From Closterium sp. NIES-65 (taxonomy: Eukaryota; Streptophyta; Zygnematophyceae; Desmidiales; Closteriaceae), in the NCBI GenBank assembly GCA_948144175.1, contig CANXME010002087.1:2663501-2727500 (forward strand): a DNA stretch of 64,000 nucleotides, written 5' to 3'. The translations under genes and the position numbers were made by a program. Shown in pieces: positions 55,101 through 64,000 of the stretch. Within the stretch, counting starts at the first letter, position 1, and each line of letters opens with the position of its first letter. Under the pieces are notes generated by a model, which saw nothing but the letters and a program-made list of their open reading frames with translations, ran no database searches and was not told where the DNA came from.

Positions 55101-56331
55101 CCCTGCCCACTGTCAGGAGTGCCCCTCTGCTCGCCATTTCAACTCCTTCAACTTTGCTTCACACAGCCCCGCCACCAGATACAAGACAGCAGGTGCCGAT
55201 TCGCCTGCTGCTCACCTGAGGGCAGCGGGTGCGGGCAGGGGGGCGGAGGGGCGGCGGTGCTTCCGGTGTGGCGAGGCGGGGCATTTGATTAAGGACTGCC
55301 CCAAGACGTTTCGCAGGGGGCGGGGCACGCAGGAGGATGAGGGGGAGGAGGGAAGTGGAGACGCAGAGGGGGGTGGGGGAGATGGGGGGATTTGGGGGAG
55401 GGGAGGGAAGAAGCGCTTTGTTAAGGCTCAGCTGAGTAGTGATGATGAAGAGGAAGAGATGGATGGTGGTGGTGGTGGTGGTGGTGGTGGTGACGGGGAT
55501 GACACGAGGTTTGTGGGGTATGATGACAGTGATGATAGCGGGGAGGATCGTATCAAGGATAGTATCATGATTGCCGCCCGCTTTGACACCGGGAGAGGCG
55601 GCAAACGGCAGCAGGGGCAGAGAGGGCTGTGGGGGCGGAAGGGGCAGCAGGGGCAGAGAGCGCAGCACAAGCGGTTCTGGGACAGTGATGATGGTAGCCA
55701 CGGCAATGGCAACCCCGGTGGCCATGAGTATGAGGAGGAGGACGAGGAGGGTGGGTGGAGGAATGTGAGGGTGGCAGGGCAGGTGGAGAGGAAGAGACGT
55801 GGGGGTTGGGAGGAGGAGGGGGATGACGGTGCTGGGCGGGGTGGGAAGAGAGGGAAGCGGCAGCAATTTGAGGGGGGTAGGTCTGCTTGGGATGAGGACG
55901 AGGAGGAGGAGGAGCTTTGGGGAGGAGGAGGGGGGAGGAGGGGGGGCAGAGCGAGCAACGGGAATTTCGGGGAGGATGGAAAGGGTTGGGGGGGTGAGAG
56001 GGAGAGAAATGCAGAGGGGTGGAGTGGAGCGAAAAAGGGGAGGTGGCACAAGGGTGGTGGCGAGGCGAGGGCTGCATGGGAGATGGGGACAGGGGGCAAG
56101 CAGGGAGGCTCACAGGGGAAGGGCGGAGGGAGCAAGAAGGAGAAGGGGGCAGGAAAGGGAGGGTGGGCGGGCAGCAAGCACTTGAGCGGTCAGAAGAGGA
56201 AGCGCAACGAGGGGAAGAAGGGTGGCAACGAGGGGAAGAAGGGTGGCAACGAGGGGAAGAAGGGTGGCAACGAGGGGAAGAAGGGTGGCAACGAGGGGAA
56301 GAAGGGTGGCAAGCCCAGGTGGACGGGATGA
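52145..56331 (+). CDS. Multi-CCHC zinc-knuckle protein (AIR1/ZCCHC7-like)
   Basis: Two exons, 52145-54388 and 55117-56331, joined in phase (GAG|GTGAGC donor, GTCAG|GAG acceptor), predict 1152 residues. A start at 52211 (MAMLEKASPAEG) is also possible. Residues 1-530 are low-complexity: repeats of GADGTAR type, then of ADV.STADVE type, then Gly/Lys-rich. Knuckles follow: an irregular CYLC...HVC near 534, CCVCGGLGHSERRC near 576, CVRCGQPGHVVRHC, CMRCGGEGHVFGEC near 687, CHVCLQWGHLAC, CCCCGARGHHGEEC near 738-751 (completed by the splice) and CFRCGEAGHLIKDC near 796. The C-terminus is acidic then Lys/Gly-rich, ending in NEGKKGG repeats. The knuckle order and the WGHLAC half-knuckle resemble plant proteins related to AIR1/ZCCHC7, RNA-binding partners of nuclear RNA surveillance. 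Role inferred. Confidence 0.78.
54418..54660. repeat. G-rich minisatellite in the zinc-knuckle gene intron
   Basis: A long poly-G run is followed by GGTGAGAGGTGGGGGGTAGCTTGGGG-type units. It lies directly after the donor site at 54389. The intron is 728 bp. Confidence 0.85.
56207..56315 (+). repeat. 21-bp coding repeat at the C-terminus
   Basis: Five copies of GGCAACGAGGGGAAGAAGGGT encoding GNEGKKG at the end of the zinc-knuckle protein. Confidence 0.9.
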
Positions 56332-56953
56332 TGAGCCGCAGGTTGCACGGCAGAGGGGAAGGACACTCAGAGCAGCGTGCCATGACTGCTGAGGCTGCTG
56401 TGAGTGCGGAGTCAGGGATGCAGGGAGCGGAGAGACGTGCCGCAAAAGCAAGGGCTGTTCACAGTGCCGCCACATGCAACCGGCTGGGCTGAGAGAAGCC
56501 CAGCAGATTTTTAGGGGAAACCTTGGGCGCAAGTGAGCGGAAGTAACCGGTATCAAATCCCCTTAGGTAATAAAAGCCCCTGAGGTTCTTTGGAGGTTCT
56601 GAGTGGTTATCAAGTTTTGAATACATATATTTCAACACTCCAGATTGAAGTACGGATGAGGATCTTAGTACGGTATATCATGTACGGTACTCATGATGAA
56701 TGAACTACAAGCGCAGGGTACATTCCTGTGGGGACAATTGTGTCTCAATCACTTAGTGATACCCAAAAACAACATAAACTGTGTTGTGTCCCAAATACGA
56801 ATCACCTTTCAGCGACTGGGAGACTTATCGTATCTAGAGCTATTCATACAGGCGTCTCCTGCCACGAAGAAACTGGTATTGTAGTTGCGTCACGTTCCCC
56901 AAACAACCTTCCTAACTTGGAAAGCTATGGACCTCGAATATTAAAGCGGCAGC
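56332..56953. other. Downstream region without a gene
   Basis: 3' flank of the zinc-knuckle gene. Unremarkable sequence with a few GTACGGTA motifs near 56670-56690. No coding region or RNA gene recognised. Confidence 0.6.
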
Positions 56954-56961
56954 TTCCTGAG

Positions 56962-58515
56962 CAGGGCCTCAGAAGTCAGCGAAAAAAGGCTGATTTAGGG
57001 TCTGGACGCTGATTTCCCAGACTTGTGGCTGATGTGTTGGCTGATAATTCAGTTTTTTTTTTAAGTGTTGGCTGATTGTTCAGGTTTTTTTTTTATGTAT
57101 TGGCTGATTTTCCAGCGTTTTTTTACAAGTGTTGGCTGATTTATAACGAGAGTGTAGGCTGAACTCTCACGCTATTACAGATTCGTGCCAGAGCCGTGAG
57201 TTTCGGCTGTCCAGCAGGGCTCTCACTAGGATTTTGGCCTGTCTGAAAACCTAAACCCAAAAATCCGTTTCGTCTGACGTTCGGACGGGAAATTTTCGCG
57301 TGTCTTTCTTTTCAGACGAAATTCCATTGCATGTCTGAAAATCTCAGACGATTTTTTTTTCCGCGTCTGATGTTGCAACTTGCATCTTGATGACGTAGCA
57401 GCGGTGCATTAGACTGCACGTTAGTGGACAGGACTGTAAGGCGTGGGGCTCGAGAGGGGAGTGGGGCTGGACTAGGGTAAGAGCGGTCAATGTGGGGGAA
57501 GGGTTGGGCTGGGAAAGGTATGTGAGAGTTGGGGGGGGGGGGGAGGACTTTGCTGGAAGATTTGCGACAGTGCGAGGGAGTTGGGTGAAGTGCTGGGCTG
57601 GAGTTGGTAGGGTGGCTAGGCTGGTAGAGGCAAGGGGGACTTACGGTAGCGTTTGGCTGGCGGACGTGGGGGGCGGTAGGGGGGGGGATGGTGGCTTGGC
57701 TGGGCTGGTAGAGGCCAAAGGGACTTGGTTGGGCTGGTACGAGGCGGGCTTTGTGCTGGTACAGTACACTACAAAATTCGGCCAGTGAGGCGACGCAAAT
57801 TACTACACGTGCAATCACAGCCACCAAAGGTGCCTGCCAGAACTGACAACCTATGGCTACGTGGGCAGAATTGTCGGTATCAGATGAAACGAAACTCACT
57901 ATCTGAAATTTCGGACGAAGTATAACGCCTGCTCTGATAATTCAGACTAACTAAAATCCTTTCTCTTATGGATCAGACGAAATAAAAAGCACTGTCTTAT
58001 GGTTCAGATGAAAGGAAAAATAAAGGTCTGAAAATCAGACCATCAGACCAAATTAGTCTGATAACGAGAGCCCTGCTGTCCAGGTACATCCACCTGTCAA
58101 TCACGCAAAAGTCACCATGTACAGCGCAGACGCGGGGGAAAACGAATTTCCCCGACGCGTCGGTGCTTCGTTGTCACCGACAGAATGCTTTAATTGATGT
58201 GATTGGTTGTCACATCCCTTATGCGCCAATCACCCACCACCAGTGCAGCACAGCAACGCACCGCACGCACTCACGACAAGGACACCCACCTCACCCCATC
58301 TCACCCACCCCGAACCTGCATCTATGTGCGTGCCCTAAACATAGAACCAATCCAGTTCAGCCTGCGTTTTTTAGTGAGGCTGATTAGTCAGCGTTTTTTT
58401 TTGTGACTTGTCTGAAATTTCAGTTTTTATTTTTTAACCAACTCTGATTGATCAGCCCAGCATAGCCTGCTAAGGCTGACGTATCAGCCAAGCTAAAAAC
58501 GAATCTGAGGCCCTG
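56962..58515. mobile_element. Non-autonomous hAT transposon (outer)
   Basis: Terminal inverted repeats begin CAGGGCCTCAGA and end TCTGAGGCCCTG. A perfect 8-bp target duplication TTCCTGAG lies at 56954-56961 and 58516-58523. The ends are rich in GGCTGAT..TCAG and poly-T motifs. No transposase is seen. A second hAT element is nested at 57215-58075. The insertion lies about 30 bp beyond the stop of the LysM gene. Confidence 0.92.
57215..58075. mobile_element. Nested non-autonomous hAT transposon (inner)
   Basis: Inverted repeats CAGGGCTCTC / GAGAGCCCTG with a perfect 8-bp duplication CTGTCCAG (57207-57214 and 58076-58083). The interior (57420-57790) is a G-rich segment with repeated GGCTGGTAGAGGC motifs whose composition differs from the AT-rich ends; it may be captured sequence. 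Open frames there (about 98-195 codons) are low-complexity and unrecognised. No transposase. Confidence 0.92.
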
Positions 58516-58546
58516 TTCCTGAGATTATTTTATCCACGTAGCTCTG

Positions 58547-58995
58547 TTAAGGCAGGCAGATGGTGGAGCCGGCCTTGAGGGGATCAGTGCATTTGTAGCC
58601 GTTGTACTTCACGAAAAGATTAGGCTGCCTTATGTAGTACTTGGTGATTATGGCCGCACACTTGTCAGTTGGTAGCACCTTCCTCAATTTTCCGTGGCAA
58701 CGGCCCAAAGCCAAACTTGGGAGAGCTGAAAGGGAAAGTAGAGGGCGACTGTGAGTAACAGAACAGGGATAGCAGCAACCAAGGCAACAATGACCGTGGT
58801 GAAGGGAAACCCTAGAAGAGGTGAACCATGACGGGGTGAGTCGGGAACCAGCGATCAGCGCGCGAACTCACCAGCCGAGAAAAGGAGTGCGGCAAGAATT
58901 GCCAAGACAAGGAGCGATCAGCGTGCGAACTCACCAGCCGAGAAAAGGAGTGCGGCAAGAATTGCCAAGACAAGGAGCTTGATGGAAGTCTTCAT
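58547..58995 (-). CDS. Small secreted LysM-domain-like protein
   Basis: Two exons, 58995-58935 and 58725-58547, are joined in phase (GGCTG|GTGAGT donor, CCCTTTCAG acceptor), encoding 79 residues. Residues 1 to about 25 form a signal peptide (MKTSIKLLVLAILAALLFSA...). The mature part has the LysM pattern: DKCAAIITKYY..., NLFVKYNGYKCTDPLKAG, STICLP at the C-terminus, with cysteines before, inside and at the end as in plant and fungal extracellular LysM proteins. Known LysM domains bind chitin, peptidoglycan or other GlcNAc-containing glycans outside the cell; the ligand here is not known. The protein is one domain only, with no kinase or anchor. A 63-bp duplication overlaps the exon 1 donor. 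Too short and spliced to appear as a long open frame. Confidence 0.72.
58853..58978. repeat. 63-bp tandem duplication over the LysM exon 1 donor
   Basis: 58853-58915 and 58916-58978 differ at one base. Each contains most of exon 1 plus the CTG|GTGAGT donor. Reading through the first donor meets TGA after six codons, so the first donor is the plausible one. Confidence 0.9.
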
Positions 58996-59249
58996 TTCAT
59001 CTGACGGCGAGGGTAAATCGCGAGGTTTCCAAAGCACAAGGCAGTGACTAAGGCTGAGAGAGAGTGCAGAAAGAAATACAGGTAGGTCGATGCCTAGGGA
59101 CTGATACTGTCAGAAAATAATCTGACGGCTGGAAACCCAACCCTTCTGTGCTACCCTGTTCTCGAGAACCGACATTCCGCACGGGTGTACTGTACACATT
59201 TGCGCGTTTGTGCGAAACCAATGTGCGAATCAAAACGACAAGCAGAGGA

Positions 59250-59387
59250 TGTCTAACATTGTATGTGTTATATTTGTGTAGGCTATAGTGGGTTAGCTTC
59301 TAGGGGGTACACAACTCTAGGTTTGACATACTTGTACTCTCATTCTCCTTCTAGTCCACCATTCTCGTTCACTCTTAGTTTTTCACA
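59250..59387 (+). repeat. 5' LTR of copia E
   Basis: TGTCTAACATTG ... TTTTTCACA, aligned with the LTR of copy A through GTGTAGGCTATAGTGGG. Confidence 0.82.
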
Positions 59388-59401
59388 TGGTATTACAAGC
59401 C

Positions 59402-60179
59402 TAGGTCGTTACCTAGGACCGAACGATGGGCCCACCGTTTTCGCCTAGTCGCGCCCTCGCGCGCCTCGCCTAGTCGCGCCCTCGAGCGCCCTCCTCTCTC
59501 TCACTTTCGCGCGCCCTAGCGGGCCTCTCGCAATCGGCCCCGCCTAGCCCGCACGCCCTAGCGTGCCTCGTGCGATCGGCCCCGCCTAGCCCCGCTCGCC
59601 CTTGCGAGCCTCTTACAGACCGGCCCCGCCCTTTAGCGCGCGCCCTTACGTGCCCCGTGCGACCGGCCCACACCCACCCGCGCGCCCTTGCGTGCCCTCG
59701 CGTACCGGCCCCGCCCAGCTAGACCGCCTTCGCGTACCTAGTGCGACCCGGCCCCGCCCCACCAGCCCGCCCTTGTGTGCCCCGAGCGACCAGGCCCCGC
59801 CCTAGCTAGCTCGCCACCCCGGGGACCCGAGCGCCCGTCCCCGTCGACCCATGCGTCGCCCTGTGGCCCCCCCCTCCCCGCACACCTGAGTTTGCTTACC
59901 GCACACCCGAGTTCGCTTCCCGCACACTTGTGCACGATTCGCGCACACCTCAGCTTGCTTACCCCACCTCGAGTAGCCGCTCCCTAGCTGAGCCGAGCCG
60001 CCCCACCGAACCGCGTCACTCGGCTCGAGCCGCGTCGCCCTACCGAACCGCGCCGCCCTACCGAGCCGCGCTGCCCTACCGAGCCGCGCCTCCTACCGAG
60101 CCGCGCCCCTAATTCTGTCACTGCTACTGTCACTACTGCCGTTTCTGCTACTACTACTGCTGCTCCTCCTACTGTCACT
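59402..60179 (+). repeat. GC-rich repeat leader of copia E
   Basis: Degenerate units such as CGGCCCCGCCTAGCCCGC...GCGCCCTTGCGTGCC (59440-59760) and, later, CCGAGCCGCGCCGCCCTA (59995-60110). Weaker periodicity than in copies B-D. Confidence 0.7.
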
Positions 60180-61500
60180 ATGGCTAGCCCTCCTGTGCTA
60201 GCTTTCGATGCTGAGGGCCGCCCAGTGAAGTTTGACACCTGGCTCGATGACCTGCACCTATTCCTACAGCTCACTGCCAAGGAAGACATCTCACTGTACG
60301 ATCACGCCTTAGGCCATGCTACTGCCCCTTCTTCTACTGCTGACAGCACTACCCGTTCACAGTGGCAGACTCGTGACGCCCACGCTCGCTTTGCTATTCG
60401 CAACTCCTTGCCGATAGATGAGCGCGAGCACTTTGGCCAGCACAAGACTGCACAGGCACTGTACACTGCTGTCGTTGCCCGCTACTCCTCACCTGCCTCT
60501 CCCGCACTAGGCCGTCTCTCACTCCCCTACCTGTTCCCCGACCTGTCCTCTTTCTCCACAGTCGCTGACCTCATCACGCACCTCCGCACTAGTGAGGCCC
60601 GCTTCCGTGCCGCTATGCCCGATGAGTTTCTTGCCAAGAAACCCCCCCCCCCCCGCTCTGGCTCACTCTCTACCATCTAGTCACCCGCCTCCTTGACACT
60701 CTGCGTGCAGTCAGGGACCACTTCCTAGCTCGCTGCCCCACAGAGCTCACCATTGCCTTCCTCGAGAAGGAACTACTTGCAGCTAAGGCTAGCACAATCG
60801 CTGTAGGTGCCTCTCGTGGCGACCCCCGCACCCCTTTCTTTGAGGGGTGTTCCCCTTCCCCCCTTCTCCCCTCTGTAGCCTCTACTGCTGCTGTCGACCT
60901 CCTTGGTGCTGAGAAGGTCGGGACCGCGTCCGCTCCGAGCTGGCGCCGCAGCGGCAAAGGCAAATGGGGCAAGGGAGGCGGAGGTGACGGCGGGGGAGGC
61001 GGTGGTGGGGGCGGTGGCGGCGGTGGGGGTGGTGGCGGGGCTGGAGGGTGGCAACGGTGGGGGTGGTGGCGGCAGCGGCGGGGGAGGTGGCAGGGGCGAG
61101 GGCGGAGGTGGTGGCGGCGGTGGACGCGGAGGCGGCAGGGGCGGTGGTGGACGGGGTGGCAGCGGCGGAGGTGGTGGTCGTGGAGGCGCCGGCAGTGGCT
61201 AGAGCCAGCAGCAACCTCTGTCGCCCCAAGAGCTTGTGAGTGGTACTCTCAGCACGGGGGGGGGGGGGGGGGGGGGTGGACTTAGCTACACGTACGTCAT
61301 CCGCAAAGGTGACCGCACTGGTCAGACGTGTGGGAGGGCGCACCCCACGCAGCGCTGCTTCTCCCGCCTCGACGACGCCTGGCGCACTCAGTTCCCTGGT
61401 GCCACTGAGCTGCCCCGCTGGGCCGATCTGATGAGGAAGAACATTGATATCTATGCTCTTGACTTTGATGCTATTCTCACTGCGATGAATGTCTTTTCTA
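60180..61500 (+). pseudogene. gag region of copia E (broken)
   Basis: ATG at 60180 opens MASPPVLAFDAEGRPVKFDT, then a gag core (LYTAVVARYSSPASPALGRL, LPYLFPDLSSFSTVADLITH). A glycine tract lies at 60975-61200. The zinc-knuckle segment is at 61290-61350, followed by FPGATELPRWADL. Confidence 0.85.
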
Positions 61501-63200
61501 CTAGTGGAGAGGGTGATCAGTACCTGAGTGTTCCGCCCGACCCGGGCATTCGACCCAGTGGAGCTGCCACTCTAGGTGCTAGTGTCTCTAGTGCCCTAGT
61601 TGCTGGTGAGGCTGCCGCTCTAGGTACTTACGTGTCTGCTGCCCCAGGTGCTGATGAGGCTGCTGCTCTAGGTGCTCGTGAGTCTACGCCCTCTGGTACT
61701 GGGTCTACTGAGGCACTGCACACCTTCACTCTGGACTCAGATGCTTCTCGCTGTTTCTTTCGTGACCGCAGTGCCCTTAAGCAGCTTGCTCGGCCAGTTG
61801 CAGTCTCCCTCGTTGACCCCTCTGGGGGTCCGGTCGTTGCGACCTCCTCCACTGTCCTCCCTTGTCCTGCGGTTCCGTCGGGCACACTGTCAGGTCTCTA
61901 CCTCCCCTCGTTCTCTATGAACTTGGTGGCGGGTAGTGCACTCCAGGACAGGGGTGTCCACCAGTTTACCCCTGCCTACGAGTGCGTGACACACTGCACG
62001 TGCGCTCGGACGGGCCGCCACCTGGCTACCTTCACTCGGCAGCCGGGGTCGGACCTGTACACGCTAACCACTGAGTCCCCTCAGGTAGCTGCGTCTGCGT
62101 CTGCGTCAGGTCAGCTGTCTGCCCCCTGCTCGTGTCGCTCCCTGGCACACGAGACTGTCCTCTGGCACCACCGCCTTGGTCACCCGTCAGTGCAACGCCA
62201 TCGTGCCATGCACAAACGGTACCTTGTCTCTGGTCTTCCCAGGGTTCTCCCTCCACTCCCACCGTCGCCTGCTCCTCCCTGCCTTCCTTGTGTCGAGGGG
62301 CGGCAGTGCGCTGCTCCTCACTCCTCCTCGTTCCCTCCCACAGAGGCTCCACTGCAGACTCTCCACCTGGACGTGTGGGGCCCAGCCCGTGTCCGTGGAC
62401 AAGGTCAGGAGAGGTACTTCCTGATCGTTGTTGACGACTACTCACGCTACACCACAGTCTTCCCAATTCGCACCAAGGGTGAGGTCCCTGATGTTTTGAT
62501 CCCTTGGATCCGTGCTACTCGTCTCCAGCTCAGTAAGCGGCTCCACTCGGACTTTCCTGTCCTGCGTCTGCACTCTGACAGAGGTGGTGAGTTTTCCTCC
62601 GACCTCTTGGCAGCCTACTGTGCGGAGCACGGCATCCGCTAGACGTTCACGCTTCCGGCCTCCCCACAGCAGAATGGGGTTGCTGAGCGCCGCATTGGTT
62701 TGGTCATGGAGGTCGCTCGTACCTCCTTGATCCATGCGGCTGCCCCCCACTTTCTGTGGCCGTTTGCGGTCCGATACGCTGCGCATCAGCTCAACCTCTG
62801 GCCCCGTGTCTCCCTGCCGGAGACTTCTACGACACTGCATTGGACGGGAGAGGTTGGCGATGCGTCGCGTTTTCGGGTCTGGGGTTCTCGAGCTTTTGTT
62901 CACGATACGTCCGCGGACAAGCTCTCCTCCCGCGCTGTTCCTTGTGTTTTCCTTGGCTTTGTCCCGGACGCGTCTGGTTGGCAGTTTTACCACGCCACCT
63001 TGCGCCGTGTCCTGCCCTCTCAAGACGTCACTTTTGACGAGTCCGTGCCCTACTACCGCCTCTTCCCCTACCGCACTGCCCCACTCCCCCCCCCCGCCTC
63101 TCTTTCTCGCGCAAGGTGCTGCTGTGGTAGACCCCCTCCCCCCTCAGGGTGCCGCTCCCTCAGGTGTGTCCCAGGTAGACCTGGTTGAGCCTGTCGAGGT
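61500..63200 (+). pseudogene. Protease and integrase region of copia E (broken)
   Basis: A protease-like LDSDASRCFF segment lies near 61733. HHRLGHPSV and CLPCVEGRQ lie at 62160-62310. The integrase core is at about 62360-62720 (LHLDVWGPARVRGQGQ, DDYSRYTTVFPIRTKG, LRLHSDRGGEFSS), and FLGFVPDASGWQFY near 62950. Confidence 0.87.
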
Positions 63201-63980
63201 AGCTATCGACTCTCGTCCTGCTAGGGGTGCTGAGCCTGAGCGAGCGGAGCCTGATGGTGTGGAGCTTGGGGGTGCGGAGCCTAGGGTTGCGAAGTCTGGG
63301 GGTGCTGAGCCTGGGGGTGCGGAGCCTGCGGGTGCTGAGTCTGGGGGTGCTGAGTCTGGGAGTGCTACGTCTGAGGGTACTGGGACTGAGCGTGCTTCAC
63401 CTAGAGGAGCTCTCTCCTCACAGCAGCTACGAGAGTGGTACTTATAGTACTGCAGCCTCAGGATGGGTGCCTCTGGAGCTAGGAGTGCTGCTGGTGCTGG
63501 TGCTAGTGCTTTCCCTCCTAGGCGGGAGCTGCCCTCTCCCTAGCGGCTCCGAGAGTGGTACGCTCGGCGCTGGAGTCTCCTAGTGTCGCGGACCCTGGTG
63601 CTGGAGGTGCTGCTACTGCTAGCGGTGCTGCTGGTGCTGGTGGTGGTGCTGGTGCGGCTGGAGGTGCTGCTGGTGCTGGTGCTGCTGGAGCTGCTGGAGG
63701 TGGTGCTACTACTGGAGGTGCTGCTGGTGCTGCTGGTGCTGCTGGAAGTGCTGCTGCTACTGGCCGTGCTGCTGGCGCTGCTGGAGGTGCAGCTGGAGCT
63801 GCTAGAGCCGCTGGTCCTGGGGGTGCTCGTACTGGAGGTACAGGAGCTGCTGGGACTGGGCCTGCTGAGGGGGTTGTCGCAGGAGGTGCTGAGCGGCCAC
63901 GGCTGTACTACGTTTCGTTCCTTCAGCAGGTTCTTAGTCTCCCACCCTCTACTGGTCCTTCTCCTCCCCTACTGAGTCCA
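63200..63980 (+). repeat. Low-complexity linker of copia E
   Basis: GGTGCTGAGTCTGGG-type units (63215-63400), then GGAGGTGCTGCTGGTGCTG units (63590-63860). Corresponds to the integrase-RT linker of the other copies. Confidence 0.8.
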
Positions 63981-64000
63981 CCGCCTGTCCAGTCGCAATC

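Larger units (their letters stand above)
59250..64000 (+). mobile_element. Ty1/copia retrotransposon, copy E (3' end outside the window)
   Basis: A 138-bp LTR (59250-59387) is followed by a primer-like site TGGTATTACAAGCC, a GC leader, gag, protease, integrase and the Gly/Ala linker, then the window ends before RT. It belongs to the A-D family but is the most diverged copy in LTR and primer site. Some breaks. Its target duplication cannot be checked. Confidence 0.9.

Noticed and set aside
57312-57899. 195-codon frame in the inner hAT element as a transposase
   Set aside because: It is low-complexity (YQPS.PT repeats) with no hAT dimerisation or catalytic signature.

Overview
This window looks like nuclear DNA from a streptophyte plant, either a charophyte-grade green alga or an early-diverging land plant. 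The case rests on dense nested Ty1/copia LTR retrotransposons primed by initiator-Met-tRNA-like sites (TGGTATCRGAGC type), hAT MITEs, a SMART/TRIM-type miniature LTR element, GC-rich exons with GT..AG introns, a plant-type multi-zinc-knuckle protein and a small secreted LysM protein. There is no bacterial or organellar gene organisation. The species cannot be fixed from the sequence alone.

Layout. 1-819: 5' end of an LTR element on the minus strand running off the left edge. 820-1171: a hAT-like relic end and a dispersed repeat. 1172-8701: copia copy A (+), with a solo LTR nested in its 3' LTR. 8702-9588: AT-rich flank with a second solo LTR. 9589-12841: a non-coding LTR element (F). 12877-13231: a complete 355-bp SMART/TRIM-like element. 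13470-21686: copia copy B (-), split by an 876-bp solo LTR. 22837-29085: copia copy C (-), lacking its 5' end. 29086-30315: a TRIM-like element T (-). 30716-37872: copia copy D (-), young. 41844-49265: copia G (-) of a second family, young, carrying a hAT MITE in its gag region. 59250-end: copia copy E (+), cut by the window edge. A to E form one family with very short LTRs (121-138 bp). All retroelement copies are treated as fossils; D and G are the best preserved.

Host genes lie between about 38.4 and 59.2 kb. (1) A seven-exon glycosyltransferase gene on the minus strand (50903 to 38585) encodes a predicted 395-aa type II membrane protein with a DSD metal-binding motif. All splice phases agree. 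Most of its exons have decayed partial copies beside them, and copia G sits in its large second intron. (2) Diverging from it is a two-exon gene (52145-56331) for a predicted 1152-aa CCHC zinc-knuckle protein resembling the AIR1/ZCCHC7-like plant family; the last knuckle before the intron is completed exactly by the splice. (3) A two-exon gene on the minus strand (58995 to 58547) encodes a 79-aa secreted LysM-like protein. A hAT element containing a second hAT element is inserted about 30 bp past its stop codon.

The strongest observations are the exon-by-exon duplication and decay in the glycosyltransferase gene, the small LysM gene, a zinc knuckle with an expanded first loop shared by both copia families, tandem-repeat leaders in all five copia copies whose leader is visible, and a very recent-looking chain of insertions (MITE within copia G within a minisatellite within an intron).
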